NCBI GenBank assembly: GCA_000716465.1
Contig: JNWL01000011.1
Location: 217,944 to 281,943, forward strand
DNA: 64,000 nucleotides
Source: Streptomyces bikiniensis
GTDB lineage: Bacteria > Actinomycetota > Actinomycetes > Streptomycetales > Streptomycetaceae
Reading direction: 5' to 3'
Part shown: one piece after another, positions 16,023 through 25,905 of the stretch
How positions within the stretch are numbered: the first letter of the stretch is position 1
Layout of the letters: each line of letters starts with the position of its first letter
Position numbers and translations under genes: made by a program
Notes under the pieces: model-generated
Told to the model about the DNA's origin: nothing
The model's input: the letters and a program-made list of their open reading frames with translations, nothing else
Databases searched by the model: none

Positions 16023-17596
16023 AGAGTTTCTACGTATCGACCCCCATTTACTACGTCAACGACGCTCCTCACCTGGGCCACGCCTACACGACCGTCGCAG
16101 GCGACGTGCTCACGCGCTGGCACCGTCAGCGCGGCGAGAAGGTGTGGTACCTCACCGGCACGGACGAGCACGGTCAGAAGATCATGCGCACGGCCGAGGC
16201 GAACGACGTCACGCCGCAGGCCTGGTGCGACAAGCTCGTGGAAGAGGCGTGGAAGCCCCTCTGGGAGCACCTGAACATCGCGAACGACGACTTCATCCGC
16301 ACCACCCAGAAGCGTCACACCGACCGCGTCCAGGAGTTCGTGCAGGACCTGTACGACAAGGACGAGATCTACAAGGGCGGGTACGAGGGCCCGTACTGCG
16401 TGGGCTGCGAGGAGTTCAAGCTCCCCGGCGACCTCGTCGAGGCGGAGGACGGCACCAAGCTGTGCCCCGTCCACAAGAGGCCGGTGGAGATCCTCAAGGA
16501 GGAGAACTACTTCTTCAAGCTGAGCGCGTACGGCCCGAAGCTCCTGGAGTTCTACGAGGCGAACCCGGGCTTCATCCAGCCGGAGTCGGCCCGCAACGAG
16601 GTCGTGAACTTCGTCAAGCAGGGCCTGGACGACCTCTCCATCTCGCGCTCGACGTTCGACTGGGGCATCCCGGTGCCGTGGGACGAGAAGCACGTCATCT
16701 ACGTGTGGATCGACGCGCTCCTGAACTACGCGACGGCCGTCGGATACAACGAGAACCCGGCGAAGTTCGAGGAGACGTTCCCGGCGGACGTGCACCTGAT
16801 CGGCAAGGACATCCTGCGGTTCCACGCGGTGATCTGGCCGGCGATGCTGATGGCGCAGGGCCTGCCGGTCCCGGGCCGGGTGGCGGCCAACGGCTGGCTG
16901 ATGGTCGGCGGCGAGAAGATGTCGAAGTCGAACCTGACCGGCATCAAGCCGCAGGACCTGACCTCGCACTTCGGCGTGGACGCCTACCGCTGGTACTTCC
17001 TGCGGGCGATCGCGTTCGGCCAGGACGGCTCGTTCTCGTGGGAGGACTTCACCGCCCGCTACACCAGCGAGCTGGCGAACGACTACGGCAACCTCGCCTC
17101 GCGCGTGGCCGCGATGGTCGGCAAGTACTTCGGCGGCGAGCTGCCCGCGTCGGCGGCCGACGGCGACGCGGAGAAGGCCGTGCACGAGGGCCTGGCGAAG
17201 GCCGTGGCCGTCGCCGACGCGAAGATCGGCGAGGAGCTGGACTTCCAGGCCGGCATCCTGGCGATCTTCGACTTCGTGAAGCAGGTCAACGGCTACATCA
17301 CGGAGCAGGAGCCGTGGAAGGTCGCGAAGGACGAGTCGGAGGAGGGCCGCGCCCGCCTCGCGACGATCCTCTACACGGCCGCCGAGTCCCTGCGCGCGGT
17401 CGCGGTCCTGCTGAACCCGGTCATGCCGGAGACCTCGCAGGCGCTCTGGGACTCCCTGGGCGCCGGGGCGTCGCTGGGCGCCCTGGCCGACCAGCCGGTC
17501 CAGGACGCGGCCGCGTGGGGGCAGCTCCCGGCCGGAGCGACGGTGACGAAGGGCGCGGTGCTGTTCCCGCGTCTGGAGGAGCCGAAGAAGGACTGA
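16019..17596 (+). CDS. metG: Methionine--tRNA ligase
   Basis: This 525-residue class I aminoacyl-tRNA synthetase charges tRNA-Met with methionine in the cytoplasm. The HIGH-type motif is PHLGHAY at residues 17-23, and the KMSKS loop is GGEKMSKSN near residue 300. A CxxC...CxxH zinc knuckle is visible as CVGCEE and CPVHK near residues 125-150. The anticodon-binding region includes ELANDYGNLASRV. There is no C-terminal tRNA-binding extension. The GTG start at 16019 overlaps a 13-codon frame; if the usual N-terminus is MAATGSEKQ, this strain has lost it. A strong terminator follows. Confidence 0.97.
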   Translation: MKSFYVSTPIYYVNDAPHLGHAYTTVAGDVLTRWHRQRGEKVWYLTGTDEHGQKIMRTAEANDVTPQAWCDKLVEEAWKPLWEHLNIANDDFIRTTQKRHTDRVQEFVQDLYDKDEIYKGGYEGPYCVGCEEFKLPGDLVEAEDGTKLCPVHKRPVEILKEENYFFKLSAYGPKLLEFYEANPGFIQPESARNEVVNFVKQGLDDLSISRSTFDWGIPVPWDEKHVIYVWIDALLNYATAVGYNENPAKFEETFPADVHLIGKDILRFHAVIWPAMLMAQGLPVPGRVAANGWLMVGGEKMSKSNLTGIKPQDLTSHFGVDAYRWYFLRAIAFGQDGSFSWEDFTARYTSELANDYGNLASRVAAMVGKYFGGELPASAADGDAEKAVHEGLAKAVAVADAKIGEELDFQAGILAIFDFVKQVNGYITEQEPWKVAKDESEEGRARLATILYTAAESLRAVAVLLNPVMPETSQALWDSLGAGASLGALADQPVQDAAAWGQLPAGATVTKGAVLFPRLEEPKKD

Positions 17597-17611
17597 CGGC
17601 CCGCGCGACAC

Positions 17612-17655
17612 GGCGAAGGCCGCCGCCCCCGTACGCGGGGGTGGCGGCCTTCGCC
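17612..17655. terminator. Bidirectional terminator between metG and prs
   Basis: GGCGAAGGCCGCC (17612-17624) pairs with GGCGGCCTTCGCC (17643-17655). The intervening CCCCCGTACGCGGGGG adds a second stem inside. It lies between the convergent metG and the biosynthetic operon. Confidence 0.85.
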
Positions 17656-17743
17656 GTACCGGGAGGACCGGGAGGCCGGACCGGAGGGCCCGACCGGACG
17701 GCCGGACCGGGAGGCCGGACCGCAGCCGCGGCCGCGGCCCCCG

Positions 17744-18745
17744 TCAGAGCTCGTCGAGGAGGCTCGTCACGGAGCCGTTCTCGAAGATCTCCCGGATCGC
17801 GTGGGCGATCAGCGGCGCCACGGACAGCACCTCGACCTTGTCCAGGTCCGTCGCCGCCGCCGTCGGCAGCGTGTCGGTGAACACGAACCGGCTGACCCGC
17901 GAGTTCTTCAGCCGGTCCACGGCCGGCCCGGACAGGATGCCGTGCGTGGCCGCCACGATGACGTCCTCGGCGCCGTTCGCGTACAGCGCGTCCGCCGCCG
18001 CGCAGATCGTGCCCGCCGTGTCGACCATGTCGTCCACCAGGACGCACACCCGGCCCGCGACGTCCCCGACCACCTCGTGGACGCTGACCTGGTGGGCGAC
18101 GTCCTTGTCCCGCTTCTTGTGGACGATCGCCAGGGGCGCGCCCAGCCGGTCGCACCAGCGGTCGGCGACCCGCACCCGGCCCGCGTCCGGGGACACCACG
18201 GTCAGCCGCTCGCGGTGGCCCAGACCGGCGATGTGGTCGGCCAGCGTGGGCAGCGCGAAGAGGTGGTCCACCGGGCCGTCGAAGAAGCCGACGATCTGGT
18301 CGGTGTGCAGGTCGATCGCCATGACCCGGTCCGCGCCCGCCGCGGCCAGCAGGTCCGCGAGGAGCTTGGCCGAGATCGGCTCGCGGCCCTTGTGCTTCTT
18401 GTCCTGGCGCGAGTAGCCGTAGAACGGCGCCACGACGGTGACGCTCCGGGCGGAGGCCCGCTTCAGCGCGTCGATCATGATCAGCTGCTCCATGATCCAC
18501 GTGTTGATCGGCGCCGTGTGGGACTGCACGACGAAGCAGTCCGCGCCGCGCACCGACTCCTCGAAGCGGACGTAGATCTCCCCGTTGGCGAAGTCCCGGG
18601 CGGTGGTGGGCACCAAGGTGGTGCCCAGCTCCGCGGCGATCCGCTCGGCGAGCGCGGGGTGCGCGCGCCCGGAGAACAGCAGCAGCTGGCGCTCGTCCCG
18701 GGCCGCGGGGCGGGCGGGGCGGGAGGTGCGGACGGACCCGCTCAC
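17744..18745 (-). CDS. prs: Ribose-phosphate pyrophosphokinase (PRPP synthetase), cluster copy
   Basis: This 333-residue enzyme makes PRPP from ribose 5-phosphate and ATP. Family motifs are clear: DFANGEIYVRF near the N-terminus, PYGYSRQDKK-type (here APFYGYSRQDKKHKGREP), the AIDLHTDQIVGFF catalytic histidine region, and the PRPP loop VLVDDMVDTAGT. Its N-terminus has about 18 extra Arg/Ala-rich residues. It overlaps the preceding oxidoreductase gene by GTGA and is last in the operon. Streptomyces normally carries a housekeeping prs elsewhere, so this copy probably raises PRPP for the uracil phosphoribosyltransferase in the same operon, or helps balance the ribose 5-phosphate pool. Confidence 0.93.
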   Translation of the reverse strand: MSGSVRTSRPARPAARDERQLLLFSGRAHPALAERIAAELGTTLVPTTARDFANGEIYVRFEESVRGADCFVVQSHTAPINTWIMEQLIMIDALKRASARSVTVVAPFYGYSRQDKKHKGREPISAKLLADLLAAAGADRVMAIDLHTDQIVGFFDGPVDHLFALPTLADHIAGLGHRERLTVVSPDAGRVRVADRWCDRLGAPLAIVHKKRDKDVAHQVSVHEVVGDVAGRVCVLVDDMVDTAGTICAAADALYANGAEDVIVAATHGILSGPAVDRLKNSRVSRFVFTDTLPTAAATDLDKVEVLSVAPLIAHAIREIFENGSVTSLLDEL

Positions 18746-19812
18746 CGGCCGAGGACCGGGTAGTCGGTGTAGCCGCGGTGGTCACCGCCGTAGTACGTCG
18801 TCTCGTCGGGCGCCGTGAAGGGGCCGCCGGCCCGGACGCGGGCGGGCAGGTCCGGGTTGGCCAGGAACAGGGCGCCGAGCGAGACGGCGTCGGCCAGGCC
18901 CTCGTCCAGGATCTCCTGGGCCGCCTCGACCGAGGCCGGGAAGGCGTCCGGCGCGGCGTGCGGGTTCACCACCAGGTTGCCCCGCCACAGCTCGCGGACG
19001 GCCCGGGTGACCGGACGCGTCACGATCTCGCAGACCTCCAGGAAGGCCAGCTCGGGCAGGGCCGGCACCAGCGCCGCGTACAGGGCGTCGGTGTCGCCCT
19101 CCACGATGTCGTTGTAGGGGTTGCCGGGCGAGAGGCGCACGCTGGTGCGCTCGTTGCCGATGGCCGCGGCGACCGCCTCGGTGACCTCGACGGTGAACCG
19201 GATGCGGTTCGCGAGCGAGCCGCCGTAGGCGTCGGTGCGGTGGTTGGTGTTCCCGGCGAGGAACTGGTGCAGCAGGAAGCCGTTGCCGGCGTGGACCTGG
19301 ACCCCGTCGAACCCGGCCTCCACGGCGTTGCGGGCGGCGTCCGCGAAGTCCCGTACGGTGGCGGCGATCTCGTCCGTCGTCAGCTCGTGCGGGACCGGGT
19401 AGTCCTGCATGCCGTCCGGGGTGAAGCACTGCCCGGCGGCGGCGATCGCCGAGGGGGCGACGGACCGGTGGGCGCTGTCGTAGAGCGACGGGTGGCCGAT
19501 GCGGCCCGAGTGCATCAGCTGGACGACGATCCGGCCGCCCTTCTCGTGGACGGCGTCGGTGACCGTGCGCCAGGCGCGCACCTGCTCCGGGTGGTGCAGG
19601 CCGGGGGTGTTCAGGAAGCCCTGCCCGACCTGGGAGGGCTGGGTGCCCTCGGTGATGATGAGGCCGGCGGAGGCGCGCTGGGCGTAGTACTCGGCCATCA
19701 GCTCGGTGGCGCCGCCGCACGGCTTGGCCCGGTTGCGGGTCATGGGCGCCATCACGAGCCGGTTGGCGAGCGGGATCTTGCCGAAGGTGGCGGAGTCGAA
19801 CAGCGAGGTCAT
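18742..19812 (-). CDS. Old Yellow Enzyme family flavin oxidoreductase (alkene reductase)
   Basis: This 356-residue FMN-dependent TIM-barrel enzyme shows NRLVMAPMTRNRA at the N-terminus, the HAGNGFLLHQFL His/Asn substrate-binding motif near residue 180, and RTDAYGGSLANRIRF soon after. These are hallmarks of NemA/OYE ene-reductases that reduce activated double bonds with NAD(P)H. It lies between the C-glycosynthase-like gene (40-base gap) and prs (overlap). It is therefore likely to tailor the product or an intermediate of this cluster, perhaps by reducing a ring double bond. That role is inference; such enzymes also detoxify electrophiles. Confidence 0.92.
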   Translation of the reverse strand: MTSLFDSATFGKIPLANRLVMAPMTRNRAKPCGGATELMAEYYAQRASAGLIITEGTQPSQVGQGFLNTPGLHHPEQVRAWRTVTDAVHEKGGRIVVQLMHSGRIGHPSLYDSAHRSVAPSAIAAAGQCFTPDGMQDYPVPHELTTDEIAATVRDFADAARNAVEAGFDGVQVHAGNGFLLHQFLAGNTNHRTDAYGGSLANRIRFTVEVTEAVAAAIGNERTSVRLSPGNPYNDIVEGDTDALYAALVPALPELAFLEVCEIVTRPVTRAVRELWRGNLVVNPHAAPDAFPASVEAAQEILDEGLADAVSLGALFLANPDLPARVRAGGPFTAPDETTYYGGDHRGYTDYPVLGR

Positions 19813-19852
19813 CGTCTTCCTTTGGTCGTGACGGGGAGCGTGGTGGGGGTGG

Positions 19853-20785
19853 TCAGGACTGCTCGGCCCGGTGGCGGGCGTGGGCGGCGGCGAGCCGGCC
19901 GCCGACCTCCGCGGTGGAGATCAGGACGGCCATGTTGGCCTGCGCGGTGCGGCCGCCGGTGGCCCGGTCGACCGCGTGCATCAGGTACTTGGTCAGGCCC
20001 TGGCCGGTGACGCCGTCCCGCTCGGCCTGGACGAGCGCGTCGCGGATGGCGGCCTCGGCCTCGTCGGAGTCGACGGCGTCCTCGTCCCGGGGCGGGGTGG
20101 TGACGACCACGCCGCCGGGGTGGCCGGTGGCCCAGTGGAGGTCCACGATCCGGGCCAGCAGGTCCTCGTCGTCCACGCGGTGCGGGGCGCGGACGCCGCT
20201 GGAGGCGCAGTAGAACGCGGGGAAGTCGTCGGAGCCGTGCGCGATCACCGGGACGCACTGCGTCTCCAGGTACTCCATGGTGAGCTTCAGGTCGAGGATC
20301 ATCTTGGCGCCCGCGCAGACGACGGCGACCTTGGAGCGGGTGAGCTGGATCAGGTCGGAGGAGACGTCCATCGTGGTCTCGGCGCCCCGGTGCACCCCGC
20401 CGAGCCCGGCGGAGGAGAAGAACGGGATGCCGGCCAGCTCGGCGGCCACCAGCGAGGAGGCGACGGTGGTCGCGCCGCGCCCGCCCCGGGCCAGGACCAC
20501 GGGCAGGTCGCGGCTGGAGACCTTGGGGATGCCTGACTCGGAGGCGAACCGCTCGATGTCCCGCTCGGTCATGCCGACCCGGACGGCGCCGTCCTCGATG
20601 CAGATGGTCGCGGGCACGGAGCCGCCCTTGCGGACGGCGGCCTCGACCCGGTGGGCCGTCTCGGCGTTGTGCGGGTACTTCAGGCCGTGCGTGATGACGT
20701 TGGACTCCAGGGCGACGACCGGCCGGCCCTCGTCCAGGGCCTGGCGGACCTCGTCGGAGTAGACGATCGGGATGCGGCTGCTCAT
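19853..20785 (-). CDS. indA: IndA/PsuG-like pseudouridine-5'-phosphate glycosidase (C-glycosynthase)
   Basis: This 310-residue protein of the PsuG family can form or break C-C glycosidic bonds between ribose 5-phosphate and a uracil-like ring. Residues matching the E. coli PsuG active site are present: Glu27 ([11 protein letters not shown]), Asp144 (VSSDL), Lys161 (CAGAKMILD) for the Schiff base, and Asn284 (AQANMAVL). Its ATG overlaps the tautomerase stop (ATGA). Homologues in indigoidine, alnumycin and minimycin clusters are IndA, AlnA and MinB. Beside an indigoidine-type synthetase it probably couples the glutamine-derived ring to ribose 5-phosphate to give a C-nucleoside 5'-phosphate. Confidence 0.92.
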   Translation of the reverse strand: MSSRIPIVYSDEVRQALDEGRPVVALESNVITHGLKYPHNAETAHRVEAAVRKGGSVPATICIEDGAVRVGMTERDIERFASESGIPKVSSRDLPVVLARGGRGATTVASSLVAAELAGIPFFSSAGLGGVHRGAETTMDVSSDLIQLTRSKVAVVCAGAKMILDLKLTMEYLETQCVPVIAHGSDDFPAFYCASSGVRAPHRVDDEDLLARIVDLHWATGHPGGVVVTTPPRDEDAVDSDEAEAAIRDALVQAERDGVTGQGLTKYLMHAVDRATGGRTAQANMAVLISTAEVGGRLAAAHARHRAEQS

Positions 20786-21036
20786 CGGTCTCCTTCTGCG
20801 GGGAGGGGCTGGGAGTAGTTCGGCTGCTTCCACAGCAGGGAGGACTTCGCCTCGATCTCCGGTACGTGCACGGCCTCGGTCCAGCGGGACGGCTCGACGG
20901 GCTCCACGGCGATCGAGACCGCGCCGGGCTCCACCCGGAAGATCCGGGTGACCTCGGCGGTCAACCGCTCGACCAGGTCGGCCCGTTCGGCCTCGGTGAA
21001 GCCGCGGGGGAAGTGCTTGATGTTCACGTGCGGCAC
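20782..21036 (-). CDS. 4-Oxalocrotonate tautomerase family protein
   Basis: This 84-residue protein starts at GTG 21036 behind AGGAG, so the second residue is proline ([10 protein letters not shown]). After Met removal this would be the N-terminal catalytic Pro1 of the tautomerase superfamily. The following pattern, [21 protein letters not shown] and [13 protein letters not shown], is the beta-alpha-beta unit of 4-OT/PptA proteins. It overlaps indA. In this operon it may shift keto-enol or imine forms of the dihydroxypyridine-type ring before or after C-glycosylation. That assignment is inference. Confidence 0.85.
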   Translation of the reverse strand: MPHVNIKHFPRGFTEAERADLVERLTAEVTRIFRVEPGAVSIAVEPVEPSRWTEAVHVPEIEAKSSLLWKQPNYSQPLPAEGDR

Positions 21037-21116
21037 GGCCGCGCTCCTTCTCCGGTTCGTCCGGTACGGGCCCTGGTCCCGGGGCGGGGCGCCCCGCCCC
21101 GGGACCAGGGGGTCTG

Positions 21117-24100
21117 CTAGCTGCGGGTGGTGCGCCGGATGCCGGCGACGAGTTCGCCCACCCCGTGCTCCTTGAGCACGTCGTAGTGGTCGCCCGCGAG
21201 GTCGACGACGACCGGCGGCTCGGCCGAGTAGCCGGAGCTGGACTCCAGGAAGGAGTAGTCGTCGCCGCGCGCCTTGAAGATGGTCACCGGCGCCTCGATC
21301 CGGCGCTCCCTGAGTTCGCCGAAGCTGTACTCGAACTCGTAGGTCTCGGCGACGATCCGGGTGATGCGGCGGATCGTCCCCGTGTCGAGGGCGGGCAGCC
21401 GGTCGTGGACGAACGCCACGAAGGATTCCTCGTCGGTCACGCGCCGCAGGCAGTCCTCGATCACGGGTCCGTGGGCGGTGCCCATGAACACCGAGCACAG
21501 GATGGTGGTGTACGCCGGGTTGGCGAAGGACGCCTCCCGGCCCCACCGGTGTCCGTCCTGCTCGCGCACCTTCGGGTTGCCGGGGCAGATGAGCAGCAGG
21601 CGCTCGACCTCCGCGCCGGCCTGCTCCAGCTGCCAGGCCGCCTCGAAGGCCACCCGCGCGCCGAAGGAGTAGCCCCACAGGGTGTACGGGCCGGAGGGCT
21701 GGACGCGGCGGATCTCCGCCACGTCGGCCATGGCCATGTCCCTGATGGAGGCGTACGGCGTCTCGCCGGGGTTGATGCCGTACGCCTGGACGCCGGTGAC
21801 GGGCCGGCCCAGTTCCACGTCCCGCGCGAGCAGCCGCAGGTTCATCGGGTAGCCGCCCAGGCCGGGCCAGCAGAAGACGGGGCTGCCGCTGCCGCCGGTG
21901 TGCAGCGGCACCAGGCGCGAGCCGCTGCCGCCGGAGCCGGTGTCGACGCGGGCGGCCAGGTCCGCCAGCTTCGGGGTCTCGAAGAGGACCTGGAGCGGCA
22001 GGTCGATCCCGAACTCCCGTCTGAGCTTGTTGACCAGGGCGACGGCGTGCAGGGAGTTGCCGCCCGAGGCGAAGAACTCGTCCTGGGTGGAGACGTCCTC
22101 GTACTTCAGCATCCGGCCCCACTCGGCGGCCAGCCACCGCTCGGTGGCCGTGGCCGGGGCGACGTACTCGGCCGCGGCCCGGTTCGCGACGACCTCCGGG
22201 AGCGCCGCGGTGGCCTTGGCGTCGATCTTCCCGTTGGCGGTCAGCGGCAGTTCGTTCACCACCACGACGCGGGCGGGGATCATGTAGTCCGGCAGGAACC
22301 GCGCCAGGTCGTCGCGGATCATCTCCGCCGGACCCCGGGTGTGCACGGCGTCCTCGTTCATGCCCTGGTGGGCGGCCTGCTCCTCGCTGATCCGCCCGCC
22401 GACGAAGAAGTACGAGGCGGGGGCGTCCGGCAGCCCGGCGGCGGCCAGCAGGTCGTCGAGGCGCCGGGCGGCGGGCAGCGGGTTGCCGCTCTTGGACGAG
22501 TAGCCGGAGGACATGAAGCCCAGGCCCGGGGCGCGCTGGAGGCGGTGCAGCAGCGTGCCGAGCACGATGTAGTGCCGCCAGTCGTCGGTGCTGCGGGAGA
22601 CCGCGCTGATGCCGAAGGAGGCCCGGTCGTACACCTCCTGGTTGATGGCGATGACGTGGCGGCGCTCCACCACGTCCGTGCCGAGCCGCCGGAGCGCGCC
22701 GTCCCGGTGCAGGTAGAGCCCCTCGGGCAGCCCCTCCACCCGGTCCGCGTGCGTCTGGACGAGGAGGTCGACCTCGTCGGGGCGGGCGCGGCCGTGCTCC
22801 TCGGTGATCGCGAAGGCCCCCAGGTAGAGGTCGTCCTCGGCGCCGTCGAGCCGGTCCCGGAAGGCGGGGTCGAGCCCGGCCGGGTCGATGGTCAGACCGT
22901 ACGGGGGCAGCACCTCCTCGAAGACGCCGACCATGTGGCCGGCCTCGAACTCCAGGACCTCCGCGATGTTGTTCTTGTAGACGGGCTCGATGGCCTGCCG
23001 GCGGCCCAGGAAGTGCACCTTCAGGGTCGGCCCCGCCAGGTCCGCGGACGCGTCGCCGATCCGGACCAGGGTGTGGTCGACGGGATGGTGGTAGTAGACG
23101 CCGGACAGTCCGCACAGGTCGTGCGCCTCGACGTACAGCTGGGTCGCGTAGAGGGCGCCGGGCGAGGCGTACGCGTACTTGGGGAGCAGTCGCTCCTCGC
23201 TGTGGAACGGGCCGAACCGGCGCAGGATGCGGCCGAGTCCGTCCAGGGTCAGCTCGGTGAGCGGCCGCGGTTCGGCGGCGCGGCGGGGGCGCCGGGCGAG
23301 CAGGCCGAGGAGGTCGTCGGCGGTGACCCGCCCGCCCTCGTAGAACCGGTAGGTCTTGCGGGCGAACGCCTCCCGGCGCTGCTCGGCGGTGGCCTCGCGG
23401 CCGGGCAGCGGGACGGCCGGGCGTCCCGCCAGCTCGGCGGGGGTGCGCAGGCCCGGGTTGGCGAGCTGGGCCTTCACCTGGAGCTTGGACGCCTTGGACT
23501 GGTGGTGGCCGGCGTCGTCCCGGCCCTGGTCCATCACGGCGGCGGTGCGCTCGTTGAGCTCGACGGCCGCGAGGAGGTCCTTGCCGCCGGTGCGGGGGTT
23601 GTCGGTGACCACTGCGGCGGCGCGGCGCACCCAGGTGTGCTCCTCGACGCGGGACGCCACCTCCTCCAGTTCGACGCGGTAGCCGCGCAGCTTGACCTGG
23701 TTGTCGGTGCGTCCGGTGAACTGGATCGAGCCGTCCGGGTTCCACTGGCACAGGTCGCCGCTGCGGTACAGCCGCTCCGTCGGGTTGAACGGGGAGGGCA
23801 GGAAGCGCTGGGCGGTCGCCTCGGGGAGGCCGATGTAGCCGCGGGCGACCTGGACCCCGCCGAGGAACAGCTCACCGCTCTCGCCGATGTCGACCGGCTG
23901 CATGTTGTCGTCGAGGATGTAGCAGGTGACGTTGTCGGCCGGTACGCCGATGGGCAGGATGCCGGACGGCGCGGCGTCCAGGGTCTCCGGGTCCACCCAG
24001 TGCGAGGTGGCGTTGATGGTGGTCTCGGTCGGCCCGTACAGGTTGACCAGGGACACGTCCGGCAGGGCCGCGCACAGGTCGGCGGCGAGCTTGCGGGTGA

Positions 24101-24965
24101 GGGCCTCGCCGCCGGAGAAGAGCCGGGTCAGCGAGGTGCACGTCTCGAACTCCTGGGTGTCCAGGAGGGCTTGGAACAGGGTGGGCACGGCCTGGAGCGC
24201 GGTCACCTGGTGCTCGCGGATCATGCCGATGATCGCCTGCGGGTCCCGGAAGATGCCCGGGACGCCCATCACGACGCGGGCGCCGACGGCCGGGGCGAGG
24301 ATCTCCCACTGGGCGGCGTCGAAGCTCATCGGCGTCTTCTGCAGGATCGAGACGCCCGGCCCGAGGTGTCCGCAGTTGGCCAGCCAGCGTAACTGGGAGA
24401 CGACGCTGCGCTGTTCGATCATCACGCCCTTGGGGTTGCCGGTGCTGCCCGAGGTGTAGATGACGTACGCGAGGTCGTCGGCGTGCGTCTCGGGGCGCGG
24501 GGGCGCGGCGAGGGGCGTGCCCGGGGCCTCCGCGGCCTCGGCGTCCTGCCGGGTGACGACGGTGGTGCCGGCCGGGGCGAGGCGCCGTACGCGCTCGCGC
24601 AGGTGCGGCTGGGTGACGATCACGCGGACGCCCGCGTTCTCGACCATGTACCTCAGGCGTGCTTCCGGGTAGTCCGGGGAGAGCGGGAGGTAGGCGGCGC
24701 CCGCCCCGAGGATGCCCCACGCGCCGGTCATCAGGTCGGCGGAGGGCTCGGTGTAGAGGCCGACGCACGTGTCGGGGGTGACCCCCAGGGCGGTCAGGTG
24801 GGCGCCGAGCCGGTCGGACTCGGTCTGCAGCCCGCGGAAGGTGAGGTCGCCGTCCGCGGTGGTGACGGCGATGTCGTCGGGGCACAGCCGGACCTGCTGG
24901 GCGAGCAGGCTGTGCAGCGAGGTGTGCTTGCGGTGCACGCCGGTTATCGGCGCACGGGTGTTCAT
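21117..24965 (-). CDS. indC: Indigoidine synthetase-type NRPS (A-Ox-T-TE)
   Basis: This 1282-residue single-module synthetase has the length and architecture of BpsA/IndC. The adenylation core shows [14 protein letters not shown] near 168-180, NLYGPTE near 310 and [13 protein letters not shown] near 418-430. An FMN-dependent oxidase domain of roughly 380 residues is inserted before A10, [13 protein letters not shown] (Lys near 913). A carrier domain follows with GGNSLHA (Ser near 971), then a thioesterase with WGYSFGARV (Ser near 1100). Known relatives activate L-glutamine, oxidise it and cyclise it to a 3-amino-2,6-dione ring that dimerises to blue indigoidine or is diverted to minimycin. 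There is no condensation domain. A phosphopantetheinyl transferase is not present nearby. Confidence 0.95.
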   Translation of the reverse strand: MNTRAPITGVHRKHTSLHSLLAQQVRLCPDDIAVTTADGDLTFRGLQTESDRLGAHLTALGVTPDTCVGLYTEPSADLMTGAWGILGAGAAYLPLSPDYPEARLRYMVENAGVRVIVTQPHLRERVRRLAPAGTTVVTRQDAEAAEAPGTPLAAPPRPETHADDLAYVIYTSGSTGNPKGVMIEQRSVVSQLRWLANCGHLGPGVSILQKTPMSFDAAQWEILAPAVGARVVMGVPGIFRDPQAIIGMIREHQVTALQAVPTLFQALLDTQEFETCTSLTRLFSGGEALTRKLAADLCAALPDVSLVNLYGPTETTINATSHWVDPETLDAAPSGILPIGVPADNVTCYILDDNMQPVDIGESGELFLGGVQVARGYIGLPEATAQRFLPSPFNPTERLYRSGDLCQWNPDGSIQFTGRTDNQVKLRGYRVELEEVASRVEEHTWVRRAAAVVTDNPRTGGKDLLAAVELNERTAAVMDQGRDDAGHHQSKASKLQVKAQLANPGLRTPAELAGRPAVPLPGREATAEQRREAFARKTYRFYEGGRVTADDLLGLLARRPRRAAEPRPLTELTLDGLGRILRRFGPFHSEERLLPKYAYASPGALYATQLYVEAHDLCGLSGVYYHHPVDHTLVRIGDASADLAGPTLKVHFLGRRQAIEPVYKNNIAEVLEFEAGHMVGVFEEVLPPYGLTIDPAGLDPAFRDRLDGAEDDLYLGAFAITEEHGRARPDEVDLLVQTHADRVEGLPEGLYLHRDGALRRLGTDVVERRHVIAINQEVYDRASFGISAVSRSTDDWRHYIVLGTLLHRLQRAPGLGFMSSGYSSKSGNPLPAARRLDDLLAAAGLPDAPASYFFVGGRISEEQAAHQGMNEDAVHTRGPAEMIRDDLARFLPDYMIPARVVVVNELPLTANGKIDAKATAALPEVVANRAAAEYVAPATATERWLAAEWGRMLKYEDVSTQDEFFASGGNSLHAVALVNKLRREFGIDLPLQVLFETPKLADLAARVDTGSGGSGSRLVPLHTGGSGSPVFCWPGLGGYPMNLRLLARDVELGRPVTGVQAYGINPGETPYASIRDMAMADVAEIRRVQPSGPYTLWGYSFGARVAFEAAWQLEQAGAEVERLLLICPGNPKVREQDGHRWGREASFANPAYTTILCSVFMGTAHGPVIEDCLRRVTDEESFVAFVHDRLPALDTGTIRRITRIVAETYEFEYSFGELRERRIEAPVTIFKARGDDYSFLESSSGYSAEPPVVVDLAGDHYDVLKEHGVGELVAGIRRTTRS

Positions 24966-24996
24966 GCGGTGATCCCCCTGATGACGTGAGTGGTGC

Positions 24997-25905
24997 TCAG
25001 ATCCGGCTGGTCGCGCGTACGGGCGGGGCCGGTTCGGGCTTCTCGCTCCGGTTGCGCGGCTGGGCGAGGACGACGGCCGCGACGACGGCCGCGGCGCCGA
25101 GGAGCTGGAGCGGGCGCAGGCTCTGGTCGAGGAAGAGGTAGCCGAGGACGGTGGCGCACAGCGGCGAGGCGAACGACAGGAACGAGGCCGCGAGCGCGGG
25201 GAGTTTGGACAGTCCGCGGAACCACAGGACGTAGGCGAGGAGCGCGCCGATGACGCTGAGGTAGAGGAAGCCGCCGACGTTGCCCCAGGTGAGGTGGTCC
25301 GGCATGTCCTCGCCGACCAGGGTGATCGGCAGCAGGACCAGGCCGCCGACGGTGAGCTGCCAGCCCGTGAAGGTCAGCAGGCTGACGCCGTCGGGGCGCC
25401 CCCACTTCTTGGTGAGCACGATGCCGGAGGCCATGCACAGGGCGCCGAGGAGTCCGGCGACGACGCCGACGGCGTCCAGGCCGGCGTGCGGTTGCAGCAC
25501 GAGGAGGGCCACGCCCGCGGCGGCGAGGAGGCAGGAGCCGACGTGGATCGGCCGGATGCGGTCCTGCAGGAGCAGGGCGCCGAGCAGCAGCACGATCATC
25601 GGCTGCACGGACATGACCAGGGCGGCGACCCCGCCGGGCAGGTGGTACGCGGCGAGGAACAGGAAGTAGAAGAACGCGCCGATGTTCAGGACGCCGAGGA
25701 CCACGGCCCGCCACCACCAGCCGCCCCGGGGCAGCGTCCGCGTGATCAGCAGCAGGATGAGCCCGGCGGGCAGGGCGCGCACCGTGGAGGCCAGCAGCGG
25801 GCGGTCGGGCGGCAGGAACTCGGTGGTGATCAGGTAGGTGGAGCCCCAGACGGCGGGGGCGAGCGCGGTGAGCGCGGAGGTACGGGCGATCTTCTGGCCG
25901 CTCAC
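24997..25905 (-). CDS. EamA/DMT superfamily exporter
   Basis: This 302-residue protein has ten membrane helices in two EamA repeats, one near residues 10-135 and one near 150-285. It begins with AVWGSTYLITTEFLP and has the second-repeat motif ALLAYVLWFRGL. Its GTG overlaps the uracil phosphoribosyltransferase stop (GTGA), and it lies 31 bases upstream of the synthetase gene. The position matches the MinT-type exporter of the minimycin cluster, so it probably exports the product and contributes to self-resistance. Generic metabolite export is the alternative. Confidence 0.9.
   Translation of the reverse strand: MSGQKIARTSALTALAPAVWGSTYLITTEFLPPDRPLLASTVRALPAGLILLLITRTLPRGGWWWRAVVLGVLNIGAFFYFLFLAAYHLPGGVAALVMSVQPMIVLLLGALLLQDRIRPIHVGSCLLAAAGVALLVLQPHAGLDAVGVVAGLLGALCMASGIVLTKKWGRPDGVSLLTFTGWQLTVGGLVLLPITLVGEDMPDHLTWGNVGGFLYLSVIGALLAYVLWFRGLSKLPALAASFLSFASPLCATVLGYLFLDQSLRPLQLLGAAAVVAAVVLAQPRNRSEKPEPAPPVRATSRI

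Noticed and set aside
21165..24392. Plus-strand open frame of over 1000 codons opposite the synthetase gene
   Set aside because: It is the mirror of a well-conserved NRPS on the minus strand. It has no recognisable domain and no ribosome site.
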